A stretch of 35,595 nt of DNA from Deltaproteobacteria bacterium (GCA_021813685.1 JAKAJS010000235.1:1-35595), one strand, 5' to 3'. Shown: positions 21,904-28,947, numbered from the stretch's first letter. Notes: a model not told the origin generated them from the sequence alone. Translations and numbers: made by a program.

Positions 21904-21926
21904 TCCGCTTTGCACAAGGCTGGATA

Positions 21927-22076
21927 TCATGTTTCGACATAGGACCTATAGGTCATATAGGACCTATTTTTTTGATAACACAGTCCCGGGAGTTTTTGGG
22001 CCTGCGGGTGGTCTTTGAGCGGCAAGACGTGCTTCCTCAGGTCGTTCCGAACCATTTCCTCAAGGGCGGCCGCCAT
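21927..22076 (-). pseudogene. Truncated tandem copy of the four-helix-bundle suffix domain
   Basis: A 49-codon open frame (MAAALEEMVRNDLRKHVLPL...) starting 33 bases below the stop of the neighbouring four-helix-bundle gene. It aligns with that protein's middle part: LEEM vs LEEL, LRKHVLPLKDHPQAQKLPG vs LRQHGLPLWDKNHPSARKVRG, and LCYQKNRSYMTYRSYVE vs LCYQQNRSYMTYRSYIE. It then stops, lacking the C-terminal helices (AANTLICLIHQANYLLDQQL). The N-terminal domain is also missing. I infer a partial tandem duplication that has decayed; a small expressed protein cannot be excluded, since the frame is intact, but no good ribosome binding site is seen. Confidence 0.6.
21939..21967 (-). repeat. Tandem 9-bp repeat, copy in the truncated gene
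   Basis: 29 bases made of three 9-bp units on the minus strand, TAGGTCCTA, TATGACCTA, TAGGTCCTA, containing the perfect 12-bp palindrome GACCTATAGGTC. It encodes R-S-Y, M-T-Y, R-S-Y and is identical to the copy at 22293-22321. Confidence 0.85.
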
Positions 22077-22109
22077 CTTTATCGCTTACTAGCCCAACTT
22101 CGGAACAGC

Positions 22110-22703
22110 TCACGGTTTCCTGCTGTTGCCGCGCGCTTGCTGCCGCGCGTGATAGAGTCTTTCGGTGAAGCCCCCTTCCTTGAGAAACATCTGTTCGAGG
22201 GACCGCAACTGCTGGTCGAGAAGGTAGTTCGCCTGGTGAATCAGGCAGATGAGGGTGTTTGCGGCCGATTCGGCGTCGGCGGGGGCTTCAATATAGGACC
22301 TATAGGTCATATAGGACCTATTTTGTTGATAACACAGTCCCCGGACTTTCCTGGCCGACGGGTGGTTTTTGTCCCAGAGGGGCAAACCGTGCTGCCTCAG
22401 GTAGTCCTGGAAATCTAAAAGCAGTTCCTCCAGGCTGGCGCGAGCGCCCCCCAGTAGCTTTAATTCCGTTTTTTTGGAAGTTCCGGAAGCCATGCATCCT
22501 TCGGCGATATTCTGTTTTCCGCTTCTGGCCGCCTGGACCATCTGGTCGTTTGTGCGCGAGCGAACATCGATAAACCGATTACAGAACACCACCGTTCCGT
22601 CATGGATGATTTCGGCCGTCTGGTAGGATTTCAAATCGCGGTATCCGCCGTGGGGAGGGATGATTTGCGGCCCCGTTATTTCGTGGCTACATCTATTCTC
22701 CAT
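22110..22703 (-). CDS. Four-helix-bundle (S23/IVP-type) protein with suffix domain
   Basis: Member of the four helix bundle family related to proteins encoded by 23S rRNA intervening sequences; cellular role unknown. 197 aa from an ATG preceded by AGGAAGGAC (an upstream in-frame extension lacks this). Residues to about 100 form the core domain with RTNDQMVQAARSGKQNIAEG and GTSKKTELKLLGGARASLEELLL. The rest is the suffix extension: a Tyr-rich link NRSYMTYRSYIE encoded by a tandem 9-bp repeat, then SAANTLICLIHQANYLLDQQL and KEGGFTERLYHARQ. It stands alone rather than inside an rRNA gene. Confidence 0.85.
   Translation of the reverse strand: MENRCSHEITGPQIIPPHGGYRDLKSYQTAEIIHDGTVVFCNRFIDVRSRTNDQMVQAARSGKQNIAEGCMASGTSKKTELKLLGGARASLEELLLDFQDYLRQHGLPLWDKNHPSARKVRGLCYQQNRSYMTYRSYIEAPADAESAANTLICLIHQANYLLDQQLRSLEQMFLKEGGFTERLYHARQQARGNSRKP
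22293..22321 (-). repeat. Tandem 9-bp repeat, copy in the full-length gene
   Basis: Same 29 bases as at 21939-21967, in the same reading frame (R-S-Y, M-T-Y, R-S-Y) and in the same position relative to the flanking codons, although flanking sequence has diverged. Confidence 0.85.
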
Positions 22704-22969
22704 ATAGTCCTTCCTGTCACACCCAAGGCTATTGAAAAATGTGGGTCCTATCCACCATTCGAAAGCACAATGCAACTCAACTACTTGGCATTACTTGTAA
22801 ACATTTTGTCTGACAGTGGCGCTTAAAGATAAAAACTCTGAGGATAATAAATGAAGTGATTCAAAGCCGAGCCTACCACCGCCCGCCCGGGAATAAAAGT
22901 CAAATAGCAATCGAAGCGGAGCGGGTGTGAAGTTTTTGCGTTGGAATAAAAACCACCTGTCAACGGCCG
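22704..22969. other. Spacer between two minus-strand genes, no gene seen
   Basis: 266 bases between the PLP-protein gene and the four-helix-bundle gene. Short frames only; no hairpin with a T-run and no convincing promoter found. Confidence 0.5.
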
Positions 22970-23662
22970 TCACGCCGCACGCCGCCCGAAGATGGCGGTG
23001 CCGACCCGCACGATGGTTGCTCCTTCTTCGATTGCGACTTCGAAGTCGCCGCTCATGCCCATGGAGAGTTCGCTGAGACCGGGGGCTTCGTTTTTGAGGG
23101 TGTCGAGCAGTTGGCGCATGCGTCGGAAGTAGGGCCGCACCCGTTCGGGCTGATCGAAAAAGGGAGGAAGCGCCATGAGCCCCCGAACGTCCAGCCGGTC
23201 GAGCCCGCGGCAAAATGTGAGGAGAGAGGCCGCCTGGGCCTCGCCCGTGCCGCTCTTTGTCTCTTCTTCCCCGATATTTATCTGGATGAGCACGGGTATT
23301 TTTCTGCCCAGGCCTGCGGCCCTGCGGTCAAGCTCGAGTGCGAGGCTCTCGCGGTCGACCGTCTGGATCAGATCGCAGCACTCGAGGGCGGTCTTCACTT
23401 TGTTTGACTGCAAGTGGCCGATGAAGTGCCAGGCGACAGGCAATCCCGCAAGGGCCTCCCGCTTGCTTTTGGCCTCCTGGATATAGTTTTCGCCGATAAT
23501 TTCCAGACCGGCTTCTATGGCCTCCCGGATTCTTTCTGCGGGCACCGTCTTGGTCACCCCCACCAGCTTCACTTCTGAAGCGTTTCGTCCCGCCCGGGCG
23601 CACGCATCCGCGATACGCCCGCGAACACCGGCCAGGTTTTCGGCAACATAGCTTTTCTCCAC
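22970..23662 (-). CDS. YggS/PLPBP-family pyridoxal phosphate homeostasis protein
   Basis: Alanine-racemase-like TIM-barrel protein that binds PLP and is involved in vitamin B6 homeostasis, without known racemase activity. 230 aa, the usual size. The PLP-binding lysine is K38 in LVGVTKTVP. Other family patterns are GENYIQEAKSKRE, WHFIGHLQSNKVK, and the phosphate-binding end SMGMSGDFEVAIEEGATIVRVG followed by TAIFG. It is transcribed away from the oxidoreductase genes. GGAGGTG lies just above the ATG. Confidence 0.95.
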   Translation of the reverse strand: MEKSYVAENLAGVRGRIADACARAGRNASEVKLVGVTKTVPAERIREAIEAGLEIIGENYIQEAKSKREALAGLPVAWHFIGHLQSNKVKTALECCDLIQTVDRESLALELDRRAAGLGRKIPVLIQINIGEEETKSGTGEAQAASLLTFCRGLDRLDVRGLMALPPFFDQPERVRPYFRRMRQLLDTLKNEAPGLSELSMGMSGDFEVAIEEGATIVRVGTAIFGRRAA

Positions 23663-23707
23663 CTTTCACCTCCGAAAGACCCGCTTATACCATACCCAAT
23701 GACAAGG

Positions 23708-23736
23708 TTGACTCTTAATCGTTAAAAAGATATTAA
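23708..23736 (+). promoter_or_regulatory. Promoter of the oxidoreductase gamma/delta genes
   Basis: TTGACT and TATTAA are separated by exactly 17 bases in an AT-rich patch, about 50 bases before the gamma-subunit ATG. Confidence 0.7.
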
Positions 23737-23785
23737 TCGGCTCTACAAAAATCACAAGCAACGGAAAAGGTGAGGTCGCTGTTGT

Positions 23786-24361
23786 ATGGACAACAATTAC
23801 ATCGAGGTTAGATGGCACGGCCGGGGTGGTCAGGGCGCGGTCACAGCCGCGGAAATCCTGGCTCAGGCCGCCTTTTATGACGGGTACAAGGGAGTGACGG
23901 CGGCACCCTTCTTCGGGGCCGAAAGAAGAGGCGCTCCCGTGATCGCCACAAACAGGCTCGCGCGCGAACCGGTAAGGACTCTCTCGCTCGTTCAGAAGCC
24001 CTCGGTAGTGGTGGTGCTCGATGAAACGATTTTGCGCGTGGTAGACGTCGCAGCGGGCATACGGCCGGACGGGCTGATCATTATAAACAGCAAAAAGTCG
24101 CCGGATCGGATCGCTTTGCCGCCCTCCCTTCGGATTGCGGTGACCGACGCAACACGGTGGGCCACAGAAGCCGGCCTCATCATCTCCGGAACCGTCCTTT
24201 TCAACACGTCCATCCTGGGGGGCTTTTCCAAGGCTACGGGCCTCGTCTCCATGGAGAGTGTGGAAAAAGCGCTTCGGGAACACTTCCACGGCGAGGCGTG
24301 CGAGAAGAATGTGCTTGGCGCAAGACTTGCCTGCGAAGGAACGGTTGTTTCACGGACTTGA
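23786..24361 (+). CDS. 2-oxoacid:acceptor oxidoreductase, gamma subunit
   Basis: Gamma subunit of a pyruvate/ketoisovalerate-type 2-oxoacid:ferredoxin oxidoreductase, which decarboxylates 2-oxoacids to acyl-CoA with reduction of ferredoxin in anaerobes. 191 aa, full length. Family marks are VRWHGRGGQGAVTAAEILA (GRGGQG at residues 12-17), AAPFFGAERRGAPV, and the C-terminal NTSILGGFSKATGLVSMESVEKAL. The delta subunit follows immediately (one base after the stop). No alpha or beta subunit lies beside them, so the substrate cannot be assigned; PorC is the closest familiar name. Confidence 0.9.
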   Translation: MDNNYIEVRWHGRGGQGAVTAAEILAQAAFYDGYKGVTAAPFFGAERRGAPVIATNRLAREPVRTLSLVQKPSVVVVLDETILRVVDVAAGIRPDGLIIINSKKSPDRIALPPSLRIAVTDATRWATEAGLIISGTVLFNTSILGGFSKATGLVSMESVEKALREHFHGEACEKNVLGARLACEGTVVSRT

Positions 24362-24362
24362 T

Positions 24363-24686
24363 ATGAGCAAAGGAAAGATAGAGATGGGAGTTGGCAAAGC
24401 TCACAACGACCCCTTTACGATTGCCAGATCCAAACTGTGCGAAGCCGAAGCCGGTAAGACCGGCGACTGGAGATCTTCGCGCCCTGTTATAGACCACTCC
24501 AAATGCATTCCTTCCAAAACGGGCAAAAAATCCTGCTTTCTTTGCTGGATGTATTGCCCCGAGGGGATCGTAGCAAAGACCATCCCTGTCGAAATCGACT
24601 ACGATTACTGCAAGGGCTGCGGAATATGCGCGGAGGAGTGCCCTGCCGGAGCCATCGAAATGATCGACGAACACGAGGCCGATTAG
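24363..24686 (+). CDS. 2-oxoacid:acceptor oxidoreductase, delta subunit (2x[4Fe-4S] ferredoxin-type)
   Basis: Electron-transfer subunit of the same enzyme, 107 aa. The ATG lies one base after the gamma-subunit stop. Eight cysteines form two clusters. Cluster I is C48-x9-C58-x2-C61-x3-C65-P, where nine residues replace the usual two between the first ligands. Cluster II is the standard C83-x2-C86-x2-C89-x3-C93-P. The PorD-like segments GDWRSSRPVID and IDYDYCKGCGICAEECPAGAI are clear. Its TAG stop overlaps the stop of the convergent methyltransferase gene (shared bases TTAG), leaving no room for a terminator or for alpha/beta genes. Confidence 0.9.
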   Translation: MSKGKIEMGVGKAHNDPFTIARSKLCEAEAGKTGDWRSSRPVIDHSKCIPSKTGKKSCFLCWMYCPEGIVAKTIPVEIDYDYCKGCGICAEECPAGAIEMIDEHEAD

Positions 24687-25447
24687 GCCGTCCTGGCGAA
24701 GACAAAGACAGCCCTGTCAAAGAATTCGTCCATAGTTTCGGCAACCAGATCGCGATTGGAAAACCCGGCGGTTTCGAATCCCTCGATCAACTCTTCCCGG
24801 CTAAGAGCGCCGTTCATGCACCACGCCCAGGCGTCGGGCTCTGCGGCGAAATAGTCGGGCAAGGCCCCCTTTCGACATAAATCGGCGCCGGCGACTATTC
24901 CGCCCGGTGTGAGCACGCGGTGCATTTCTTCGATCAGTTCCGCTTTTTCCGGAAAGAGGTTGAAGACCCCATTGAGGATGATCCACTGGAAGGAGCCGGG
25001 CGCAAAGGGGAGAGCAGCCCCATCGGCGCACAGGAATTCTGGTCCCTGGCTTGGAAATCCCCCCTGTCCCCCTTTGACAAAGGGGGGAAAGTGGGCTCCT
25101 TTTGAAACGGGGAGAGATAGAGCCGCATCCCGGGCCTTTACCAGCACCGGAAAGACATTGTCGAGGTTTATCACGGTAAAGGCAGAACGGGCCGAAAGCT
25201 TCAAAAGCAGGGAATCCACCCCGGCCCCGCACCCCAGGTTCAAGACCCTGTCGCCCTCCCCCGGGTCGATTCGCACAAGGACATTCCCGCAGGGCAAAAA
25301 ATCCTCCCACACTTTGGCCGGGAGCTTATCGAGCAAGTCGGGTGGATAGCCCAGTTCGACTGCAAGCGACTTTCCGCCCAAGCGCCCCGCCCCGCCGCCT
25401 CCCGCCAGATAGCGCCGCTCGTAGAATCGCCGGATGTGCTTTTTCAT
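24683..25447 (-). CDS. Class I SAM-dependent methyltransferase (substrate unknown)
   Basis: 254 aa Rossmann-fold methyltransferase. Motif I is VLNLGCGAGVDS at about residues 68-79; the acidic strand-2 end is INLDN (93-97), motif II-like FLCADGAALPFAPGSFQWI runs from about 138, and LTPGGIV matches the post-motif loop of UbiE/ARSM-like enzymes. Residues about 116-133 (SKGAHFPPFVKGGQGGFP) are not family sequence. They are the in-frame translation of a palindromic repeat that sits between strand 3 and motif II. Substrate not predictable. It starts 14 bases after the flavodoxin stop, so the two are probably co-transcribed. Confidence 0.85.
   Translation of the reverse strand: MKKHIRRFYERRYLAGGGGAGRLGGKSLAVELGYPPDLLDKLPAKVWEDFLPCGNVLVRIDPGEGDRVLNLGCGAGVDSLLLKLSARSAFTVINLDNVFPVLVKARDAALSLPVSKGAHFPPFVKGGQGGFPSQGPEFLCADGAALPFAPGSFQWIILNGVFNLFPEKAELIEEMHRVLTPGGIVAGADLCRKGALPDYFAAEPDAWAWCMNGALSREELIEGFETAGFSNRDLVAETMDEFFDRAVFVFARTA
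25054..25095. repeat. Palindromic repeat inside the methyltransferase gene
   Basis: Core CCCCCTTTG-A-CAAAGGGGG at 25068-25086 has perfect 9-bp arms. It is preceded by GAAATCCCCCCTGT, like the flank of the copy at 16232. Read on the minus strand it encodes FPPFVKGGQGGF. Confidence 0.85.
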
Positions 25448-25461
25448 AAGACTTCTGCTGC

Positions 25462-25998
25462 CTACACCCGTAGAATTCCAACCACTTTTTCGGCCACCTC
25501 CCGCAGGTCGGCTTCATTGGGCCTTCCCACGATATTTCCCATCCGCCCGTTGGTCGAGTGGGGCTGGAGCTTTCCGTGGTATTCGCCGACAAAGTACCAC
25601 TCGCCGATAACTTCATAGCCCAGGTGATCGAAGAGCTGCGCCATGTGCTTGACCGCAGGGACGGCCTCGTTTATCCCCGTGTGGACACCCCCGTAGGAGC
25701 AATAGACAACCGCCTTCCTGCCCTGGCGCCTGGGGGAGGCGGGCTTTATTTCGCCTTCCCGAAAGTATTTTTCCACAAGCTTCCCCCAAAGCGTCTGCAT
25801 CGGTTTTCCCGGAAGCCAGTGATAGACCCCGGAGCCGGAAAAAATGAGGTCATAGGCAAGGATGTCCGGCTCGGAGGTGTCCGGTCCCACCTTGACGCTG
25901 TCCACCTCATGGCCCTGCTCGTGAAGCGTCTTTTCAATCTGTTTTGCGATTTTTTCCGTGTTCCCTGTTGCCGTAAAATAAAGATTGAGAACCCGCAT
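25462..25998 (-). CDS. Flavodoxin-family protein
   Basis: Short-chain FMN-binding flavodoxin-like protein, 178 aa. The chosen ATG follows GGGAGGG; upstream frame is open but not family-like. The phosphate-binding loop TATGNT is at residues 9-14, directly after strand 1 (MRVLNLYF). Further flavodoxin landmarks are SGSGVYHWLPGKPM (loop after strand 3) and AVVYCSYGGVHTG (strand 4 with the aromatic flavin-stacking region). A likely electron carrier; the partner is unknown. First gene of a two-gene unit with the methyltransferase. Confidence 0.88.
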   Translation of the reverse strand: MRVLNLYFTATGNTEKIAKQIEKTLHEQGHEVDSVKVGPDTSEPDILAYDLIFSGSGVYHWLPGKPMQTLWGKLVEKYFREGEIKPASPRRQGRKAVVYCSYGGVHTGINEAVPAVKHMAQLFDHLGYEVIGEWYFVGEYHGKLQPHSTNGRMGNIVGRPNEADLREVAEKVVGILRV

Positions 25999-26293
25999 GA
26001 CCGCCAACCCTCCCTTTCGCGTTTCTGGTATACTCATTCCCGCTCTCCTCATGATACTCTTGTCCTGAAGGTTGTGCAAACTCCCCCTTTTGCTGTCGGG
26101 CGCCTCTTACGCCTGCCGTACGGATATGACCATATTTGCTTTCGAGAAGGTTTTACACTATTTTACTGGTAGCTGCCTGAGCTAAAGGAGCCGGAGCCCC
26201 GGAGGTTCCCCCGATTGACTTTTTGACCGAGTTGGTTCATTTTGGCCCGGTGATAGTAACCAAGCCTCTTTACCTTCGCTTATGGAGGAATTC
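25999..26293. other. Divergent spacer between flavodoxin and metallo-hydrolase genes
   Basis: 295 bases without a convincing gene. TTGACTTTTTGACC near 26216 could supply a -35 box for the rightward genes, but a matching -10 is weak. Confidence 0.4.
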
Positions 26294-26938
26294 ATGAAGA
26301 TAGAACAGATTCCGGTCGGTTTCATGCAGGTCTTCTGCTACCTGGTCTACGACGAGGAAAAAAAGGAAGGTATTCTGATCGACCCTGCCGGAAATGAAAA
26401 GGAACTCCTGGAGCACCTCAGGCAAAAGGGCATAACCCTGCGCTATATCGTAAACACCCACGGACATGCCGATCATACGTGCGGAAACCGTCCCATCCGT
26501 GAGGCCACCGGGGCAAAAGTGGTGATGCATGCCGAAGACGATTCCTTTTTTGAAAGGCCGGAAAACAAGATGTTTGCCCGCAGCATGGGATTTGCGGACC
26601 CGGGCGTAGTGGACGTGGATGTAGAGGATGGCGAGGAGCTTTCGTTTGGAAATCTCAAGATGAAATTCCTCCACACCCCCGGCCACACGCCCGGGGCCTG
26701 CTGCATTCTCATCGAGGGAAACCTGTTCACCGGAGACACCCTGTTTGTCGGGGCGGTCGGCCGCACCGATCTGCCGGGGGGCTCCTACGAACAGCTCATC
26801 CGGTCTCTTCAGGACCTTGTGCGCAAACTTCCGCCGGATACCGTCGTGTGGCCGGGCCACGACTACGGAGACAGGCCCCGGTCTACCTTGAAGCATGAAG
26901 CCGAGACCAATCCGTACATAGCCGAGTACATGGAATAA
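26294..26938 (+). CDS. MBL-fold metallo-hydrolase (glyoxalase II-like)
   Basis: Metallo-beta-lactamase-fold hydrolase, 214 aa. The ATG 5 bases after GGAGGAAT was preferred to one 4 codons upstream. Metal ligands are visible: H56-G-H58-A-D60-H61, then a His in HTPGHTPG, an Asp in FTGDTLF and a His in WPGHDYG, so the full di-metal site is intact. The sequence is of the glyoxalase II/YcbL type that hydrolyses small thioesters, but the true substrate is unknown. It precedes inositol-phosphate synthase by about 75 bases, so it may share a transcript. Confidence 0.9.
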   Translation: MKIEQIPVGFMQVFCYLVYDEEKKEGILIDPAGNEKELLEHLRQKGITLRYIVNTHGHADHTCGNRPIREATGAKVVMHAEDDSFFERPENKMFARSMGFADPGVVDVDVEDGEELSFGNLKMKFLHTPGHTPGACCILIEGNLFTGDTLFVGAVGRTDLPGGSYEQLIRSLQDLVRKLPPDTVVWPGHDYGDRPRSTLKHEAETNPYIAEYME

Positions 26939-26952
26939 TTCTGAAGATCCGG

Positions 26953-26981
26953 CTTCTATCGGAATGCTCGCACGATAGAAG
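26953..26981 (+). promoter_or_regulatory. Inverted repeat between metallo-hydrolase and ino1
   Basis: CTTCTATCG and CGATAGAAG form a perfect 9-bp stem with an 11-base loop, 15 bases after the metallo-hydrolase stop and about 30 before the ino1 start. There is no T-run directly after it, so a role as an mRNA-stabilising hairpin, operator or weak terminator is open. Confidence 0.55.
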
Positions 26982-27013
26982 TTCTGAATACTTATTTCAG
27001 GGAGGGGAATACG

Positions 27014-28366
27014 GTGAAAGCGGGAAATCTGAAAAAGGGAGCGGCTATCACACCGGCGAAAGGCAAGTTGGGAATCCTCATCGCCGGCATAGGGGGGGCC
27101 GTCAGCACCACCTTTATGGCCGGAGTCGAGCTTGTGCGGCGCGGTCTTGCCGAACCGGTGGGCTCTCTTACTCAACTCGGAACCATCAGGCTCGGAAAAC
27201 GCTTCGAGAAGAGATCCCCCAAGATCAGTGAGTTCGTTCCCCTGGCGGGCCTCGACGATCTCGTCTTTGGCGGCTGGGACATCTACGAGGCCAACTGCTA
27301 CGAGGCCGCCCTGTACGCACGCGTCTTGCGGCGCGACCATCTCGATGGGGTAAAGGACTTTCTTTCCTCCATTTCGCCTATGAAAGCGGTTTTCGACCGC
27401 CGGTTCGTAAAAAATCTCGACGGCGCCCATGTCAAGGAGGCCCCCGGACTGCGCGGGAAGCTCGAAGAAATAAAGGCGGATATCGCAGAGTTTAAAGCTC
27501 GAAACGGGGTGGAAAGATGCGTCATGATCTGGTGCGGAAGCACGGAGGTGCACCTGAAGCCCGGGGAAATCCACCAGTCGATCGAAGCACTGCGGCAGGC
27601 CGTCGATGCAAACGACCCGACCATTCCCCCGAGCATGCTCTATGCCCTGGCCGCCCTGGAAAGCGGTTTGCCGTTCATAAACGGCGCCCCCAACCTCACG
27701 ATCGATATCCCTGCGATGCTCGAACTGGCCGAGATCGTGAAAGCGCCCATTACGGGCAAGGATTTCAAGACCGGGCAGACGCTTATGAAAACCATTCTCG
27801 CCCCGGGCCTCAAATCCCGACTGCTCGGCCTGGAAGGCTGGTATTCGACCAATATCCTGGGGAACCGCGACGGACTGGTCTTAGACGATGCCGAATCGTT
27901 CAAGACAAAAGAGGAGAGCAAGCTTTCCGTTCTCGAATACCTCTTGCAGCCTCATCTCTACCCCACCCTCTACAAGAACTATTATCACAAGGTGACTATC
28001 AACTACTATCCGCCCAGGGGGGACAACAAGGAAGGCTGGGACTGCATCGACATCTTCGGATGGCTCGGATACCCCATGCAGATAAAGGTCGATTTCCAGT
28101 GCCGCGACAGCATCCTGGCCGCCCCCCTCATCCTTGACCTGGTCCTCTTCATGGACCTCGCGCAAAGGGCCGGAATGAGCGGCATCCAGGAATGGCTCTC
28201 CTTCTATTTCAAAAGCCCCATGGTGAAAGAGGGCCTCTATCCCGAACACGACCTTTCCATCCAGTCGATGAAGCTCAAAAACACCCTGCGCTACCTCATG
28301 GGAGAGGAGCAGATAACCCATTTCGGCCTGGACTATTACATGAGTGAAGAGGAGGGAGGAGCTTAA
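27014..28366 (+). CDS. ino1: Inositol-3-phosphate synthase
   Basis: NAD-dependent enzyme converting glucose 6-phosphate to 1L-myo-inositol 1-phosphate, the entry to inositol lipids and inositol-based compatible solutes. 450 aa. The Rossmann NAD loop is GILIAGIGGAVSTTF at about residues 20-34. Further family patterns are FGGWDIYEANCYEAA, NGAPNLTIDIPAM, the active-site region GKDFKTGQTLMKT, and GWYSTNILGNRDG. The start is GTG after GGAGGGGAAT. It follows the metallo-hydrolase and an inverted repeat. No downstream inositol-lipid or solute gene is in the window. Confidence 0.93.
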   Translation: MKAGNLKKGAAITPAKGKLGILIAGIGGAVSTTFMAGVELVRRGLAEPVGSLTQLGTIRLGKRFEKRSPKISEFVPLAGLDDLVFGGWDIYEANCYEAALYARVLRRDHLDGVKDFLSSISPMKAVFDRRFVKNLDGAHVKEAPGLRGKLEEIKADIAEFKARNGVERCVMIWCGSTEVHLKPGEIHQSIEALRQAVDANDPTIPPSMLYALAALESGLPFINGAPNLTIDIPAMLELAEIVKAPITGKDFKTGQTLMKTILAPGLKSRLLGLEGWYSTNILGNRDGLVLDDAESFKTKEESKLSVLEYLLQPHLYPTLYKNYYHKVTINYYPPRGDNKEGWDCIDIFGWLGYPMQIKVDFQCRDSILAAPLILDLVLFMDLAQRAGMSGIQEWLSFYFKSPMVKEGLYPEHDLSIQSMKLKNTLRYLMGEEQITHFGLDYYMSEEEGGA

Positions 28367-28417
28367 GCAAAAAAAGGGCGGAGGGAGCCTCTCCCCGCAT
28401 GCACGAAGGAGAAGCAC

Positions 28418-28906
28418 ATGGAATGGCGTGAAGTAGTCGAGCACCCGGACTTGCGAAACCTTCCTTTCAAGATCGAGACCAACGAATGGGGAAAGATCCT
28501 GATGACGCCGATTTCGGGCACGCATGAATTGTATCAGTCCGAGATCGGCCGGTTACTCAAACGCCTTGAGAAAGGCGGCAGGACCTCGATGGAATGCCCC
28601 ATTCAGACTTCTCAAGGCGTAAAAGTCGCCGATATCGTCTGGGCAAGCACTGCATTTCTTCAAAAGCACGGCGCGCGCATTCTTCTTTTCCCGGAATCCC
28701 CCGAGGTGGTCGTTGAAGTGCAATCGACATCCAACTTTGCAGCCGAAATGGAAGAAAAGAAACTGCTCTATTTTGAAGCAGGCGCAAAGGAGCTTTGGCT
28801 TTGCGATGACGAAGGAAACATGCGTTTCTTAAACCCCGAGGGAGAACTGGAAAGAAGCCAAGTATTTGGAGATTTCCCCAAACACATCGATATAGAGATG
28901 GAGTAA
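28418..28906 (+). CDS. Uma2-family (DUF820, PD-(D/E)XK-like) protein
   Basis: 162 aa. Uma2 proteins have a restriction-endonuclease-like fold; their role is unknown. Candidate active-site residues are D72 (VADIVWAS) and E100 (PEVVVEVQS), plus K114 or K115 within the helix MEEKKLLYFEAGAKELWLCD, which is the typical Uma2 C-terminal pattern. GGAGAAG precedes the ATG. It follows ino1 by about 50 bases on the same strand. A heptanucleotide repeat starts 6 bases after its stop. Confidence 0.85.
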   Translation: MEWREVVEHPDLRNLPFKIETNEWGKILMTPISGTHELYQSEIGRLLKRLEKGGRTSMECPIQTSQGVKVADIVWASTAFLQKHGARILLFPESPEVVVEVQSTSNFAAEMEEKKLLYFEAGAKELWLCDDEGNMRFLNPEGELERSQVFGDFPKHIDIEME

Positions 28907-28912
28907 GGCAAA

Positions 28913-28947
28913 GAAGCGGGAAGCGGGGAGCGAGAAGCGCGAAGAAA
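28913..28947 (+). repeat. Heptanucleotide tandem repeat (GAAGCGG)n
   Basis: Five 7-base units: GAAGCGG, GAAGCGG, GGAGCGA, GAAGCGC, GAAGAAA. The same unit recurs at the right end of the window. Confidence 0.8.

Noticed and set aside
21880-21967. CRISPR array suggested by the repeat-like 15-mer and nearby repeats
   Set aside because: Only one repeat-like match; the other repeats are tandem 9-mers inside coding frames, with no spacers and no cas genes.
26270-27574. A 434-codon open frame on the minus strand
   Set aside because: Antisense to the metallo-hydrolase and ino1, both well supported by motifs and ribosome binding sites.
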